64,000 nucleotides of DNA from NCBI GenBank assembly GCA_905221605.1, contig CAJNDS010000466.1, forward strand, positions 62,001 through 126,000, given 5' to 3'. Position numbers and translations under genes: made by a program. The notes under the pieces were generated by a model that saw only the letters and a program-made list of their open reading frames with translations, searched no databases and had not been told where the DNA came from. Of the stretch, positions 48,603 to 61,100 are shown piece after piece (within the stretch, counting starts at the first letter, position 1; every line of letters begins with the position of its first letter). This DNA comes from Symbiodinium natans (taxonomy: Eukaryota; Sar; Dinophyceae; Suessiales; Symbiodiniaceae).

Positions 48603-51086
48603 CGCTGGATACTACTTGCACTTGTCAGAGCACCCGTCAATACTTTTTCTCGCAACTAGAGCCCCCGGCCACGCCACCCGCATCAGCACAGTTGCAGCGA
48701 GACTCAGTTTCCTGGATCACCAAAGAGCTGAAGCCATCAAGCCGAGCCTGTGTCCCCAGCTGAGGCTCCAGGCACCAGAAACGACAGTGCTTCTTGGCTG
48801 AAACACCCGCAATTTCGGTCGGATAGCTGACGCGATGGCCTGGCAGCTGATGAAAGATGAAGGAATGTGTGCAGAATCAGCGGCTATGTCGCAAAGACTT
48901 GCAGCAGCTTGCCTGCAGCGGGGGCGGCTTTAACAAGCTCTCGGGGATGTCCCGAACGTATGAAATTTCACCTGCGAGCAGGTGAGAGCCCAGCAGCGAC
49001 GCAGGTCCGTGGAAGCACAAAGCTTTCTTTGCCTTGACTGTTCAGCTCGTAGAATGATATGCCGCGGGTCCTGCAACGCAATCTTTACTTGACATAGACG
49101 AGCGGAAGCACACATCGCCCAGACTGAAGCGGACTTGCGCGGCTCAATTGCCAGTGCAACTGCCTTGCAACATGCTTTGAAAGACCTGGGCGTCATTTGC
49201 CCCAACTCAACTCTTATGAGGCCTTGGGGCATCGGAGGAAGCGCCAGAAATCTCAACGTTCCAGGTGAAGCCTCGGAAGTGATACTGATTTTAGGGAACC
49301 TGGGTTATGCCCAGAATGCCACCTCAAGCGAAGAGCAGCTCAGGCAGGCTCAGCATGATTTGGATCCATCCGAAAATCGCTCGGCTACAAACTTGAGTGC
49401 CTTGATCTCAGCCTGGCACGGAGGTCCTAACACGCAATCAGTCCGACCGTGGCATCTCAACGACTGGGTCACTGACAAACTTCTCCAAGAAGGCACCTTC
49501 TGCTAAACCCCAATATCCGTCATCACCCCCTGAGACTCTTTTGCCTGACACTTTCCTGCAGCCCATTGCGAGATGAGGCTACGGCCCACTTCAGCTTTGC
49601 CACCTGACAAAAGGACAAAAAACAGTCACAAAGTGCTTTGTTGCAAAGAGCGTGCCACCCATACTCTGAGCGTCTATCGCAGCGGCAGCTCGTAGTTGAA
49701 GTCCTCGTACAATACCTTCGACTTACGCTTCGGCTCTTTCGCCAACACGGCCACGCCAAAAGCCTCTTTCGGAGATCTCTTGGGGGCAAGCTCCGCTTAG
49801 TGCTGCGCCTCGTCTGCGAAGAAGCCCAGTGACTCGGAAGGTGCAGCATTGCCCTCCGGGACAAACATGCGCATCATGCGCCACAAAGATGGATCAATCT
49901 CTGTGTCCTGCAGTTCGCTCCAAAGATAGCGGCAAATGTCGCCTCATCATGGCACCCGCACTGGGAGATACTGGGAGCTGCGCACAGCGTCGATATCTGG
50001 CACCTGAGGGCCGTGCTAGCTCCCGATGGGGTGCGGGGCTCGACCTCGCAAGCATCACTCCATCTCAGCGACAACATCTTCAAGATCAGACAGGGCACCC
50101 TGTCAAACGAAGCCACGTTCTCACCGCCAATTGCCTCACCAATTTTACCGCATTGATCGACAAAGATGTCACGCAGCAATCCATCTCTGCCTTCAGGAGT
50201 TCTACTGTTGCATCACCGGGCTTAAACAGGGGCTCACAGATCTCCCGCACGTAGCTCACCAGCCTCAGGCAACACTTCAAGACCACGGCGCCCAATACAC
50301 CGGAGTATATGCCAAATCAAAATGTCGAGTTGTGTTGATGGCTTAGCTCTCGTGCCAAACCGTTTGAGTGATGTTTCCTGCTGTAATGTTGTATGCGGCT
50401 ACGGCCACATCTGCTCCACAAATACACACGCGCATAACACACAAGGTCAAGCCATGAACGCAAAAACAACCGAATACATTGCGAAAGCTTGGGCGTGAAC
50501 CCCTCATCATGCACTCATCACGGCCCCGAGCTCACGCAAACCCGGCCTAGTGCCTAAACAAGAACCAAACATCCGAGATGTTTTTGGGAAAAAATGATGC
50601 GGCTGATGAACAATCGGGAGGAAAGATCAGGGTGCCCGTCCCCAAGCCGCTTCCCCCGCGTGGTCCCACCCCATCCTATCCGGTGTTGCTGTGAAGTCCA
50701 GAGCCCCTTCGTGTCTGCGGGCCTTGAGGATTAAAAGGATTAGAGGGTGTGGAGTTTAGGGCTTAGGTTCGGGTTGAAGGGTTGCAGTATGTTGAAGTGC
50801 AGTGTAGACTTTTTGACTTTGATTCGCAGCATTCGAAGATGCCCTGCGTGTCTTTGCTGTACTTTCTACACCTACGAATCGTGGGATGTAGGGAGGATTT
50901 TACCTCGCGCTGGGCGTTAGGGTTCAGAGAGCATACAAGGGGGAGGGGCGAGGGCCATCAGCACATCCGGTGCATGTCTGGTCACTGAGTCACTGAGCCT
51001 GGCAAGGATCTAAGCCGAGAGCCCTTGTTCATTCAGCTCCACGTAGGTGGTCCCACGGATTCCCACCTCACTGGGCAGAGCAGCGT
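48603..51086 (-). other. Unresolved region with a few exon-like fragments
   Basis: Minus-strand fragments with coding look: LCQVKIALQDPRHIILRAEQ (about 49,080), SKVLYEDFNYELPLR followed by a stop (about 49,725-49,680), RDIFVDQCGKIGEAIGGENV with ASFDRVPCLILKMLSLRW (50,175-50,060), and YVREICEPLFKPGDATVELL (50,250-50,190). They may belong to one multi-exon gene ending near 49,680. From 50,350 to 51,086 I see nothing but a TTTAGGG-like patch near 50,745. Confidence 0.3.
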
Positions 51087-51467
51087 TCACATTTTAGATT
51101 GGTGCACAACATGGCAAACATGGCACTGGATGACTATGTCTACGAGAACGCACAGCAACACTAAATGCACAAAGAAAACCAGCTTAGTAGCAAAGGCTCG
51201 CCAAAATCGCTGCAAAATGTGTTCGTTTGTGCTCAGCTCAGTTTTACCTGAAGGTCTCCCAGATCCTTCTCGAAAGCCTCGTTCACGCCTCCATTGACTG
51301 CCTACCAAGACCTCGTTACCAGAATCGGTTTTGCTGATGCGGACAAAACAAGCAAATGTCAAACGGAGGATAGCTTCCCCCCACAACCGTGCATCATCTA
51401 CTGTGGGGTCCAAAGAGTCTACAGCCGAACCCTTGCAAATATAGCCCTGTGTCCCCCTTTCAGCCAT
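51087..51467 (-). CDS. Possible exon with a hydrophobic C-terminal segment
   Basis: A 126-codon frame: VDSLDPTVDDARLWGEAILR, then FACFVRISKTDSGNEVLVGS, a basic Gly-rich stretch and a hydrophobic segment (KLVFFVHLVLLCVLVDIVIQ). No family is recognised, and coding status is uncertain. Confidence 0.3.
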   Translation of the reverse strand: MAERGTQGYICKGSAVDSLDPTVDDARLWGEAILRLTFACFVRISKTDSGNEVLVGSQWRRERGFREGSGRPSGKTELSTNEHILQRFWRAFATKLVFFVHLVLLCVLVDIVIQCHVCHVVHQSKM

Positions 51468-51746
51468 TGTTGCCTTTGTTCGAGCTGAACCAGCTCTGTT
51501 ATATCGTTTCCGGCTCTACTTTGCTCTTGACATTTCAACCCGTTCAGCGTTTGATTTAGTTCAGCCTTTTACCCTCGCTCAAGCTTCTCAATTTCTCCAG
51601 CCCTTTCGGCTGCTTCGACCGCTTCAGCCTTTTCAATCATATCAGCCCCTGCAGTCGGAGCCCGAAAAGTTTCAAGTAGCAGCGATGCATGTCACTACCT
51701 CGCTGTGCTTGGCAAGCATCACTTCTCTGAGACGGCGGCGGCGCCA

Positions 51747-52465
51747 TCATCTTCCAGATGCCAGGTGAACCCACAAGACCTTTGCTTCATTGAAACTGGC
51801 GGAGTGTGGAAGACCAACAGGATTGTTGCGACCCTGCCTGCTGCCATCACTTAAGCGGTCAATGACTATCCTCACAGACTCAGACTTGACAAATGTACGC
51901 AGTGCCCGTGCTGATATCAGCTCCTCCCGCACGAAGCCTTGTTCTCGATGTACGCACGAACCTCACACAGTGGCGCAGGCATGCCAAGTGAGATGTGAAG
52001 AATCCATGTAGGTCACCGGCACCACTGGAATGTGATGCGGTGACTTCCGGGAGATAGAGATCCTTTCATCTTGCAGAGGACAACAGAAGCCTATCTCTGG
52101 CTCAATGTAGCCCCTATCTCGGTCTTCTTTTGCTTGGTCTGGGCACCTTCTTCTCAAAGCAACTATCAGTTATCAGGCAGTCTTGATTGCTGCCGCCATT
52201 TGCTCACTAATGGCTTTCACGTGTTAGCTGCTAGATGCTGTTCGCTTCAAACCTGAAGCATGTTTGCATCCGTGAGGATGGGGTTGCACAGCAGGGGCTT
52301 CATCAGTCGTTTTGTCAGTCTTGGTTGCTGCACAGGTCGGCGTTGTTGGCGCGGCGGTCGGCGAGAAGGAAGGGCGCGTGAGTTAGAGCTCGCCACCAGT
52401 ATTCCCGATGTTTCCATCCAGCAGGTCGGAAGGAGGAGCGTGACGGCGATTTGCTGGCACCACAA
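51747..52465 (-). CDS. Exon-like segments downstream of endonuclease III
   Basis: Three minus-strand segments look coding: RRPVQQPRLTKRLMKPLLCN (about 52,330), RGYIEPEIGFCCPLQDERIS with KSPHHIPVVPVTYMDSSHLT (about 52,110-51,990), and REELISARALRTFVKSESVR with IVIDRLSDGSRQGRNNPVGL (51,930-51,810). They probably form one multi-exon gene; no family is recognised. The stretch 51,468-51,746 holds nothing identifiable. Confidence 0.3.
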
Positions 52466-52543
52466 GATATTTTAAGAAGCTCCTGCGCATGATGGGGAGA
52501 AGCAGAGCCATGTCAAGAGCCCGCTTGCTACAAGTGTGGCAGT

Positions 52544-53473
52544 TTAGCTCTCCACGCTTATTTCGATTATCGTGCGCTTGGGACCGCTGGGCCTCAGCTT
52601 CCAGGGCCTCGGCCCTGCTGCGCGAACGGCGTGCACACGTTGACGCTCACCGGACACTGATGGGCACAGCTCTTTGGCCAACGGGCACACCCTGCAAGCA
52701 GGATTACGCGGCTTGCAGATCTCCTGGCCGAAGCCGATCATTCGGCGAGCCACAATCTCTCGCATCTCTGCAGGAATGAACCCCTCCAGGCAGAGTCGTG
52801 TCTGCTCAGGTTCGGCAAACGTCGACCATCCAAGCCGCCCAGAAACGCGGTGCACGTGAGTATCCACAACCATCCCGCACTCGGCTTGCTGAAAAGTCAC
52901 AGACAACACCAAATTTGCAATCTTCGGGCCGACGCCAGGGAGAGCGACCAGAGCTTCAAAATTTACTGGAACTCTTCCAGAATGCTGGCTCAGAAGAGCT
53001 GCTGCAGTCTCCCGTAGTCTCTTTGCTTTGCTTCTGTAAAAATTGACGCTTTTCAGGCACCTCGAGATCGTCTCCAACGGGGCAAAAGCCAATGCGGCCG
53101 GGTTGAGGCCCAAATTGCCCGAAAAGCCAAAGCATGCGGCCAAGTGCTTCGTTGCATCGATGGCACTGCGATCATGTGTCTGCGCACTCAAGATTGCAGC
53201 ACAAAGACTAGTAAACTCACAATCTCGAGACTGCCTGCCTGCCAAGGAACACAAGAAATCATGAAACTCCTGAACTGTGCCATGGGCATCAGCGGAAAGA
53301 AGCCCACTCAATTGATGCCGCCATCGGGGAGGGCTGTTGCCCTGACATGCACGGCTCCCAGCGATGATCCCGGCAGGCCCGTTGTCAAGGAAGTCCTTCC
53401 GCAAATCGAGGGAAGACAGCGCGAGGGGCCACATGGTGCAAAAGGACTCAACATCTAGAACACAACCACACAA
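52544..53473 (-). CDS. nth-like: Endonuclease III-family DNA glycosylase/AP lyase
   Basis: 309 codons, no intron. The HhH-GPD fold is clear: EFTSLCAAILSAQTHDRSA, then the helix-hairpin-helix ALVALPGVGPKIANLVLS with the catalytic Lys of bifunctional glycosylases. CGMVVDTHVHRVSGRLGW carries the catalytic Asp, and CKPRNPACRVCPLAKELC has exactly the C-x6-C-x2-C-x5-C spacing of the [4Fe-4S] cluster. Endonuclease III removes oxidised pyrimidines and nicks the abasic site in base-excision repair. The first 60 residues are outside the domain and may be a targeting region or an over-long start. The lack of introns parallels the HAD gene 4 kb away. Confidence 0.9.
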   Translation of the reverse strand: MCGCVLDVESFCTMWPLALSSLDLRKDFLDNGPAGIIAGSRACQGNSPPRWRHQLSGLLSADAHGTVQEFHDFLCSLAGRQSRDCEFTSLCAAILSAQTHDRSAIDATKHLAACFGFSGNLGLNPAALAFAPLETISRCLKSVNFYRSKAKRLRETAAALLSQHSGRVPVNFEALVALPGVGPKIANLVLSVTFQQAECGMVVDTHVHRVSGRLGWSTFAEPEQTRLCLEGFIPAEMREIVARRMIGFGQEICKPRNPACRVCPLAKELCPSVSGERQRVHAVRAAGPRPWKLRPSGPKRTIIEISVES

Positions 53474-53582
53474 TCAAGAAGCAGCATCGCTAGAGAGTTC
53501 ATCGGGAGCAGGATCTCTGGATGATTCAACGGCTTCCCGACAGTGTGATGACCACTGTAAGGTCTTCCCTAAATGCCACAGC

Positions 53583-56025
53583 CTAAAGTTCCAAATCTTG
53601 AACCGTTAAGTTTGATTTTGAAGCTAGCTTGCATTTGCCTGCCGAATTTCTGCCTACGCCGGCGTATGCAAGACCAAAACTTTGGTACGCAGGCTCCTGC
53701 AGCTCAGCTTCAGTCTTATGCTTCGGAACCGTGTCAAGGACCTGTGGTCGTCTGACTCGCGGGCATCCATGACGCGGTAGTTGTTCTCGTGGTTCAGTCG
53801 CTGTCCCAGGAAAAGTAAAGGATTCCAACAGCTCCAGTCTTGCGACAGATGCAGCCGAAGTCATGCCATCCATGGACCAAGATCAATCCCAGAACACATT
53901 CGGCAAACACTTCATGCTGCATGCAAGCTAGCCTCCTTGTCCTGGGAGCATTAGAGCGGACTGAATGTGAACAGCCGAAGCATGGTCTGCATCATGCACT
54001 TTACTCCCAACTGCAGAAAGACAACCGTTCCTTCCGAAATCCAACTTGCCAAGAATGTCGCACTGCCCGGAAAACCCGAAGAGTCAACTCGACTCACCGG
54101 CATGAGACGGCCTCAACAACCGCGCTTGGATCAAAGGATTCCATCCACGTACGTTCCTTCTCCGCGTTGCCTCGGGAAAGAGAACACACAGCAAGCATAA
54201 CCCCAATCAGATGAAAACATATGCCAAGACTGGCACCCTGTGGGGGACCAACCTGACAGGCGCTCGCAAGCCCTAAGCCCCAAGCTTTCACAATCCTAGC
54301 ATAGATGGCATCGTCCGCACAGGCACCTCCTCCCACAAGCGCAACACCAAAGATGGCGCTGCTCCCAAAGTTGTCCTATGCCACCATGAAATGGAAAGAT
54401 GCCTACAACATCCCGCAACACAAAAGCATGCAAAGCCACAAACGCAAGTTGGGGAATCAGCTTGTCTAGGGCGGCTTCCGGTGTGGACGCCTGAAGCGAA
54501 GGAAACTGCCATGTGTCACAACGACCCCGCTGAGCGCAAACAGTCAGCACCGTAGAACCTGCATCGACAAGATCGGCATATGACCTGACATTTCCAGAAC
54601 AGCATGGAACTGCCGCCTTCGGCACCTGCAATCTTGCGTGACATCCGAGATCTCAGATCCAAGCGGACAGCACGACATCTTCTGTCACGCTTGCGGGATA
54701 GCCCAGCAGACAGCCCAGCCTCCGTTGTAAGGAGGAGCTCCACCCACACCACACTTATTACTCGAGAGAGGCACCGAAGCACACACGTTGAGGACAGGGC
54801 AACGGATCCGCACAAAACGGCTGGAAGCGCTGAACGAATCTCGGCATGACGAGCGCAGAAAAACGACCAAAACACTCAATGAATAGTTCCCACCTGGCCA
54901 CGACTTTCGTGACCATCTGCTGGCGTTGCAACCTTCGAAACTGACACCCTTTGTGTGCCTTGCCTTCATGTATGCAACAAGGCCAACAACAGCCTCCTTG
55001 ACGGAGGCTGTTGTTGCCTGTGCTGGCCGTGCTAGCCCGGCGAGCCCCGACGCCGATGACGCCCCCTTAGCGCCCAAACAATGGCAAACAAGAATTCGTG
55101 AATCTAGCTCCAATAAGATTTGTGAAAGCCTTTGAGGTGTGGACGACACAAAATGCCATGGCTTGTCTGCACTGTGAAACACAAGCTACGGCTGCACTGT
55201 AATCACATGGCATTAAACAATGTAGGGTTTACGAGGGGTCCCGGATGCTTGGGAACCGTAACATCAAACTGCTCACCTTGTTTCACGTTCGTCATGATCG
55301 ACAAACGACATTGACAATCATTGAAGCTTTCAGCTGAAGTGGACAGATGCCGCCCCAAAAACTCAAATTGGCTACAGAAGAATTTGACGGCAGATTGGCA
55401 GCTATCTTGAAAGGTGATGGCCCAAGCCTGCCCGGAAGTTTTGCTTCTTGAGAAATCCGTCGGGGTTGATGTAATCAAGCTTGTTTCTGGTCTGCTGATG
55501 GACCTTGTCAATGCAACGACATGACCATGTGAGCAGTACGCGACACACCATGAAACTAGGAGCTAGGACTGAGGTCTTCACGGGAATGCCATGCCTCCAC
55601 GGCGGGCGGCCAATACCACGATGACCGCCGTGGCCTGAAGCAGCGCATTGCTAAACGTTTCCACAGCAAGCCTATCGTGCCCTTGCTCGGCGCATGGCGA
55701 TGAAAGAAAACCGACCACCATGCCGACGGAAATGTCTTTTAGATCGCCCACATGTTGCCTCAGACGGCTCCGCAGCACCGACACCCTTCTCCTATTGCTG
55801 CAACCAAGTTGCCGCCAGCGCTGTTGTCCTGCATGATCAATTGCGTGATAAGGTAAAACTATGTGTGGTTGGCCGACCGATCCTTGGCCCAGACATTGTC
55901 ATCAAGAGGAAGCGAACGAACGTGGGCCCACATCCTCTTGATGTTGGTTCGAGGTTGAAAGCAACCGCAAACAACTTCAGCAACGAAAACACGCACCATG
56001 GCAGACGGACATCCAACTCAAACAA
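53583..56025 (-). CDS. Exon-like segments of unidentified gene(s)
   Basis: Minus-strand pieces that look coding: DISVGMVVGFLSSPCAEQGH with ALLQATAVIVVLAARRGG (55,730-55,590), SSKTSGQ-like AWAITFQDSCQSAVKFFCSQ and TNVKQGEQFDVTVPKHPGPL (55,430-55,220), RPAQATTASVKEAVVGLVAY (about 55,030), SYADLVDAGSTVLTVCAQRG with STPEAALDKLIPQLAFVALH (54,590-54,420), GSSAIFGVALVGGGACADDA (54,375-54,310), and FLQLGVKCMMQTMLRLFTFS (about 54,000). The DAGST segment recalls the first motif of GDA1/CD39 nucleoside phosphatases, but the rest does not confirm it. A multi-exon membrane-protein gene is possible. Confidence 0.25.
54984..55016. repeat. Perfect 14-bp hairpin
   Basis: CAACAACAGCCTCC (54,984-54,997), loop TTGAC, then the exact complement (55,003-55,016). 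It lies in the unresolved region and may be an intron structure or the trace of a small inverted-repeat element. Confidence 0.7.
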
Positions 56026-56539
56026 TGGCAGAACATCGAGAAAAAAACCTAGTATTCTTATTTAATTTCTATCACGCTGGAAAAACCGGGCATGAAAAAC
56101 ATCGATAGCTGTACATAGATGAATTTGTAAGTTTCTTTCGAATCGCAACTCCCTGTGCGGCGCGAACTTACATTCAAATGTGGTGCAGCAGCACATGCTG
56201 ATCCGAAACTAACATGTGTGAGGGAATAGGGTCACTGCAACGAAACGTTGGGTGGTGGAAGGCCCACATCATTGTTTGAGCTTGGCAACCGCACGTTTTG
56301 ATTATAGTCACGTTCCCGACAGAAATATTCCCCCCAAATCCAAGGGCTGGATGGTGGCACAAAATGTACGGAAAGTATGAAGGCCTACAACACTCACAGG
56401 TGCTACCCATGGCACTCTTGCGTGCCCGAGCACATGCCAACAAAGATGTTGTACCACTCCGAACGTGCAACAACTGTGTCGGGCAAACACACTCGGACGG
56501 CAACAGTGCAGATCTGCTAGAACACTCGATCATATATAT

Positions 56540-56579
56540 GTGTGTCTCCTGCCATTTAAACTCATGTCAGGAGACACAC
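56540..56579. repeat. 12-bp inverted repeat with 16-nt loop
   Basis: GTGTGTCTCCTG (56,540-56,551) and its exact complement CAGGAGACACAC (56,568-56,579). TATATA-type runs occur on both sides. The surrounding 56,026-56,764 holds no identified gene. Confidence 0.6.
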
Positions 56580-56764
56580 CGATGCACAAAGGCTTTTCCT
56601 AATTTTCATGGAGATCTATACACATATATATAAGATTTGATTTTATTTTTGATCTCCATGCTTGCATTGCAGACTTTATTTTGGTGTTAAACCATTTTGC
56701 AGGATGACCGTTCGCTTGCATGGTGTTCATTGCGTGTATAGAGGCTCGCAAGCTATAGTGCGGC

Positions 56765-57019
56765 ATGAGCAGCATAGCTTGCCGCGATGGGGGTGTGAAG
56801 CGAGCAAGTGTGGCTGATCCAAAGGATCTTGCCAAAACCGTCAGAGCCAACCTGCATGAGCTCGACCAGAAGATGCCCACTTACTCTCTGGAAGAAATGT
56901 CCAGGCACCATGGTGAGTTGATGAAAAACATCTTAGGAGTGACCTGTCGTCCGAATGCTGGGTTGCTTCGAGATGCTTTGGCCTTGGTGTGTGGCCATCA
57001 GCCAGCAAAGAGGATTTGA
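56765..57019 (+). CDS. Possible small protein or terminal exon
   Basis: 84 codons: VADPKDLAKTVRANLHELDQ, then KMPTYSLEEMSRHHGELMKN and NAGLLRDALALVCGHQP. The composition is helical and protein-like, on the plus strand, unlike most other fragments here. No family is recognised. It could be the last exon of a plus-strand gene; the ATG is not specially supported. Confidence 0.35.
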   Translation: MSSIACRDGGVKRASVADPKDLAKTVRANLHELDQKMPTYSLEEMSRHHGELMKNILGVTCRPNAGLLRDALALVCGHQPAKRI

Positions 57020-57238
57020 AACGTTGCAGCAGCAAGCTGGATCAAACAATTCAGACATTTTTTGGCAAGCCCACCTCAATGACCACATGTGAATGCCCTG
57101 ACACTGTTCAGCTAGAGTTTGCTATAAATATAGATTTCTATATGTGTATATAACCACAAATCCTAAACCCTAAACTATGAATCAACCCTCAACCCTCAAC
57201 CCTCAAGGTTTAAGTTGAAATATACACAGATATGAAAA
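57020..57238. other. AT-rich flank of the satellite
   Basis: No gene. It includes TCCTAAACCCTAAACTATG (a telomere-type remnant) and CAACCCTCAACCCTCAACC near 57,184-57,205. Confidence 0.5.
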
Positions 57239-57995
57239 AGTATATATCTATCTAGATATATCTAGATATATCTAGACATATTGATATATCTAGATATATC
57301 TAGATATATCTAGACATATCTAGATATATCTAGATATATCTAGATATATCTAGATATATCTAGATATATCTAGATATATCTAGATATACCTAGAGATATC
57401 TAGAGATATCTAGAGATATCTAGAGATATCTAGAGATATCTAGAGATATCTAGAGATATCTAGAGATATCTAGAGATATCTAGAGATATCTAGAGATATC
57501 TAGGGATATCTAGGGATATCTAGAGATATCTAGAGACGCCTAGAGATATCTGGAGATATCTGGAGATATCTAGAGATATCTAGAGATATCTAGAGATATC
57601 TAGAGATATGTAGAGATATCTATATATCTAGATATCTATATATCTAGATATCTATACATTCACAATATCTTTATATCTATATATTATATACCTAGCTATA
57701 TATCTATATATCTATATATCTATATATCTATATATATCTATCTATATCTATATATTATCTATATATCTATATATCTATATATCTATATATCTATATATCT
57801 ATATATCTATATATCTATATATCTATATATCTATATATTTATATATCTATATATCTATATATCTATATATCTATATATCTCTATATCTATATATCTATAT
57901 ATCTATATATCTATATATCTATATATCTATATATTTATATGTATATATATCTATATATCTATAAATCTATATATCTATATATCTAGAAATCTACA
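57239..57995. repeat. Palindromic AT satellite: 10-bp units grading into 8-bp units
   Basis: The left part (57,245-57,400) is built on TATATCTAGA, the middle (57,400-57,610) on GATATCTAGA, both 10 bp and containing palindromes TCTAGA and GATATC. The right part (57,610-57,995) is built on the 8-bp unit TATATCTA. Variants cluster in blocks, indicating local expansion. Confidence 0.9.
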
Positions 57996-58175
57996 TTTAT
58001 ATGTCCATATTGTAAGCAGGTCAATGCACTTCTGCAACATGCGCTCTGTGCTTTTTCACTTGCATGTAGTTTTGCAAGACCCACAAGATGCCTACTGTGC
58101 TACTGATAGTAAAGGGGCGCCCGCTTTGAAAAAAGTGTTTCTCTCATGGGCTCCATCGTAGGGTACGCCTTCCTT

Positions 58176-61100
58176 ACTGTGGAGGTCACTTCGGCTTCCC
58201 TACCTTTTAGAGTTGATTTCTTGTCCTCTTTTTGTGTCCTCAAGACATGCACCCGCAAACCAACCCACTTTGCAACCACAAATCACTCAGAAAAGCAGCC
58301 GAAACCACAGAATGCACATTCTTATGGATCTCTTAAGTTCCGATTGCAATTTGTTCACTGTCTTTCTGGTCAATCGACAGCTGACCGAGCTGACAGCCAA
58401 AACACTTGCTGAACGATCTGTTTGTGTTTTGGCTCAGACCGGTTTCTCGAAACTCTCTCTTTCTGAAGCTTGCAACTCAACCGAAAGATCAAAGAAAACA
58501 TTGAGCAAAAAGCAAGAGAAAAAATCTGTTCAGACGGGCAAAGGCAATTTGAACTGAAAAAAATGCATAAATCTGCTGCTGAGTCTGAAGAAAGTTGTCT
58601 CTAAGTTTCATGACTCTGGCTTCTTTCCAGTGTTTTCTTCTCCAAAGTTCAAAAAGAAAAACCAATGTTTTTGCAGTTCTTGCTAACATTGAAAAAAACA
58701 ATCACACTGACCCCTCTTCTCATTCATGGCCAGAACGACTTGAGAGTCGCCCAGCCTCGATTTCCATTCCATTCGACTTTTTTGATAAAGCTTCGATTGC
58801 GTTCTCTTGTCTTTGATATGCCAAAATGGCCAAACAGAAATTCAAGGCACACTGAAATTTGACAGAAGATTGAGCCGAAGAAATTCTGCATTCTTTCAGG
58901 CGGGCGCCCTCAATTCTTTGTCTTTCGTTTTTGCTTGCGTGTTGCAATTCTTCCCTGGATTCAGCATTATTTAACGAATTTTCAAATTTCTGAAGTCTCC
59001 GAAAATGTTGAAAAAAAAACCCTCAAAATCAACACTTGATCAGTTAAATTGTTGAATTTACTCTGGTGTTTCGCTCGCACTTATTCACATTCTGGTAATA
59101 CACTTTGTAATTTTCAAGTGGTTTGGCTTGGGCGTTGCGCGCAACCGAATCAACACCACGGTTGAACTCGTCTCGTCCTGCAGTTGATTTCTGTCAACCG
59201 GCACTGTCAGAGGCTTTTAAAAACACTTGTTTCAAAGCATTGAACTTTTCCAAGCTGCAGTTTCCACCAATGTTGACTCTGCACCCTTCTTTTCTCCTCT
59301 TCTGCCTTCAGGCCTTGCACCAAAACCTGGAGAATCTGAAACCCAAGATGAGGGGCAGCAGAATTGATTGAAAAGGTCGGGAAGCTCCAGTGACCTCGAG
59401 TTCCGGCGCCAAACAAGTTCACACTTTGCCGCCTTGCCGCCTGCTGTTCTAATTTTCGGGAAAGACTGACACAAGACTTCCGACTAAGAGGCTTATTTGT
59501 TTTACTCGCAACGAGGAGCTGTGAAAGCCAGATCTAGCTTCCCGTGTGTGAACAAAACGCCGCAACTGGGCCCAAAAATGGCTTCTAAACTTGGGTTCCA
59601 ATTTGAGGCTCCAACCTGGGTGGCCTTGTATGTTCACACAGGAAATCCAAAATCTAGGGCCCGTTTTCGGTGCCCAGAATTAAGCTGCTTTTGGAACCCA
59701 TTTGAGCTCAATAACAATTGAAATCAACTTACAGACAAACAAGATTTTTCCTATTTGATACTGTTTGCATCAACACTTAAGAAAACAAAAAACGCCGTTG
59801 ATACGCGTGTTCTTGGCTTTGCTAAACTTGTCTTTGGCTGGCATTCAAGACAAAACACTCTTGCATTGTTCGCGTGCGATCTTTCTCGCACTGTGGAGGT
59901 CACTTCGGCTTCCCTACCTTTTGGAGTTGATTTCTTGTTCTCTTTTTGTGTCCTCAAGACATGCACCCGCAAACCAACCCACTTTGCAACCACAAATCAC
60001 TCAGAAAAACAGCCGAAACCACAGAATGCACATTCTTATGGATCTCTTAAGTTCCGATTGCAATTTTTTCACTGTCTTTCTGGTCAATCGACAGCTGACC
60101 GAGCTGACAGCCAAAACACTTGCAACGATCTGTTTGTGTTTTGGCTTACGGTTTCTCAAAACTCTCTCTTTCTGAAGCTTGCAAATCAACCGAAAGATCA
60201 AAGAAAACATTGAGCAAAAAGCAAGAGAAAAAATCTGTTCAGGGCAAAGGCAATTTGAACTGAAAAAAAATGCATGAATCTGCTGCCAAGTCTGAAGAAA
60301 GTTGTCTCTAAGTTTCATGACTCTGGCTTCTTTCCAGTGTTTTCTTCTCCAAAGATCAAAAAAGAAAAACCAATGTTTTTGCAGTTCTTGCTAACATAAA
60401 AAAACAATCACACTAACCCCTCTTCTCATTCATGGCCAGAACAACTTGAGAGTCGTCCAGCCTCGATTTCCATTCCATTTGACTTTTTTGATAAAGCTTC
60501 GATTGCGTTCTCTAGTCTTTGATATGCTAAAATGGCCAAACAGAAATTCAAGGCACACTGAAATTTGACCCTCAAAATCAACACTTGATCAGTTAAATTG
60601 TTGAATTTACTCCGGTGTTTCGCTCGCTTCGCTCGCACTTATTCACATTCTGGTAATACACTTTGCAATTTTTCAAGTGGTTTGGCTTGGGCGTCGCGCG
60701 CAACCTTAACGAATCAACACCACGGTTGAACTCGTCTCGTCCTGCAGTTGATTTCTGTCCAACCGGCACTGTCAGAGGCTTTTAAAAACACTTGTTTTAA
60801 AGCATTGAACTTTTCCAAGCTGCAGTTTCCACCAATGTTGACTCTGCACCCTTCTTTTCTCCTCTTCTGCCTTTAGGCCTTGCACCAAAACCTGGAGAAT
60901 CTGAAACCCAAGATGAGGGGCAGCAAAATTGAAGTTCCGGCGCCAAACAAGTTTACACTTTGCCGCCTTGCCGCCTGCTGTTCTAATTTTTGGGAAAGAC
61001 TGACACAAGACTTCCGACTAAGAGGCTTATTTGTTTTACTCGCAACAAGAAGCTGTGAAAGCCAGATCTGGCTTCCCGTGTGTGAACAAAACGCCGCAAC

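Noticed and set aside
54516-54631. GDA1/CD39 nucleoside phosphatase (DAGST motif)
   Set aside because: Only one short motif-like match; the other apyrase motifs are not found in order.
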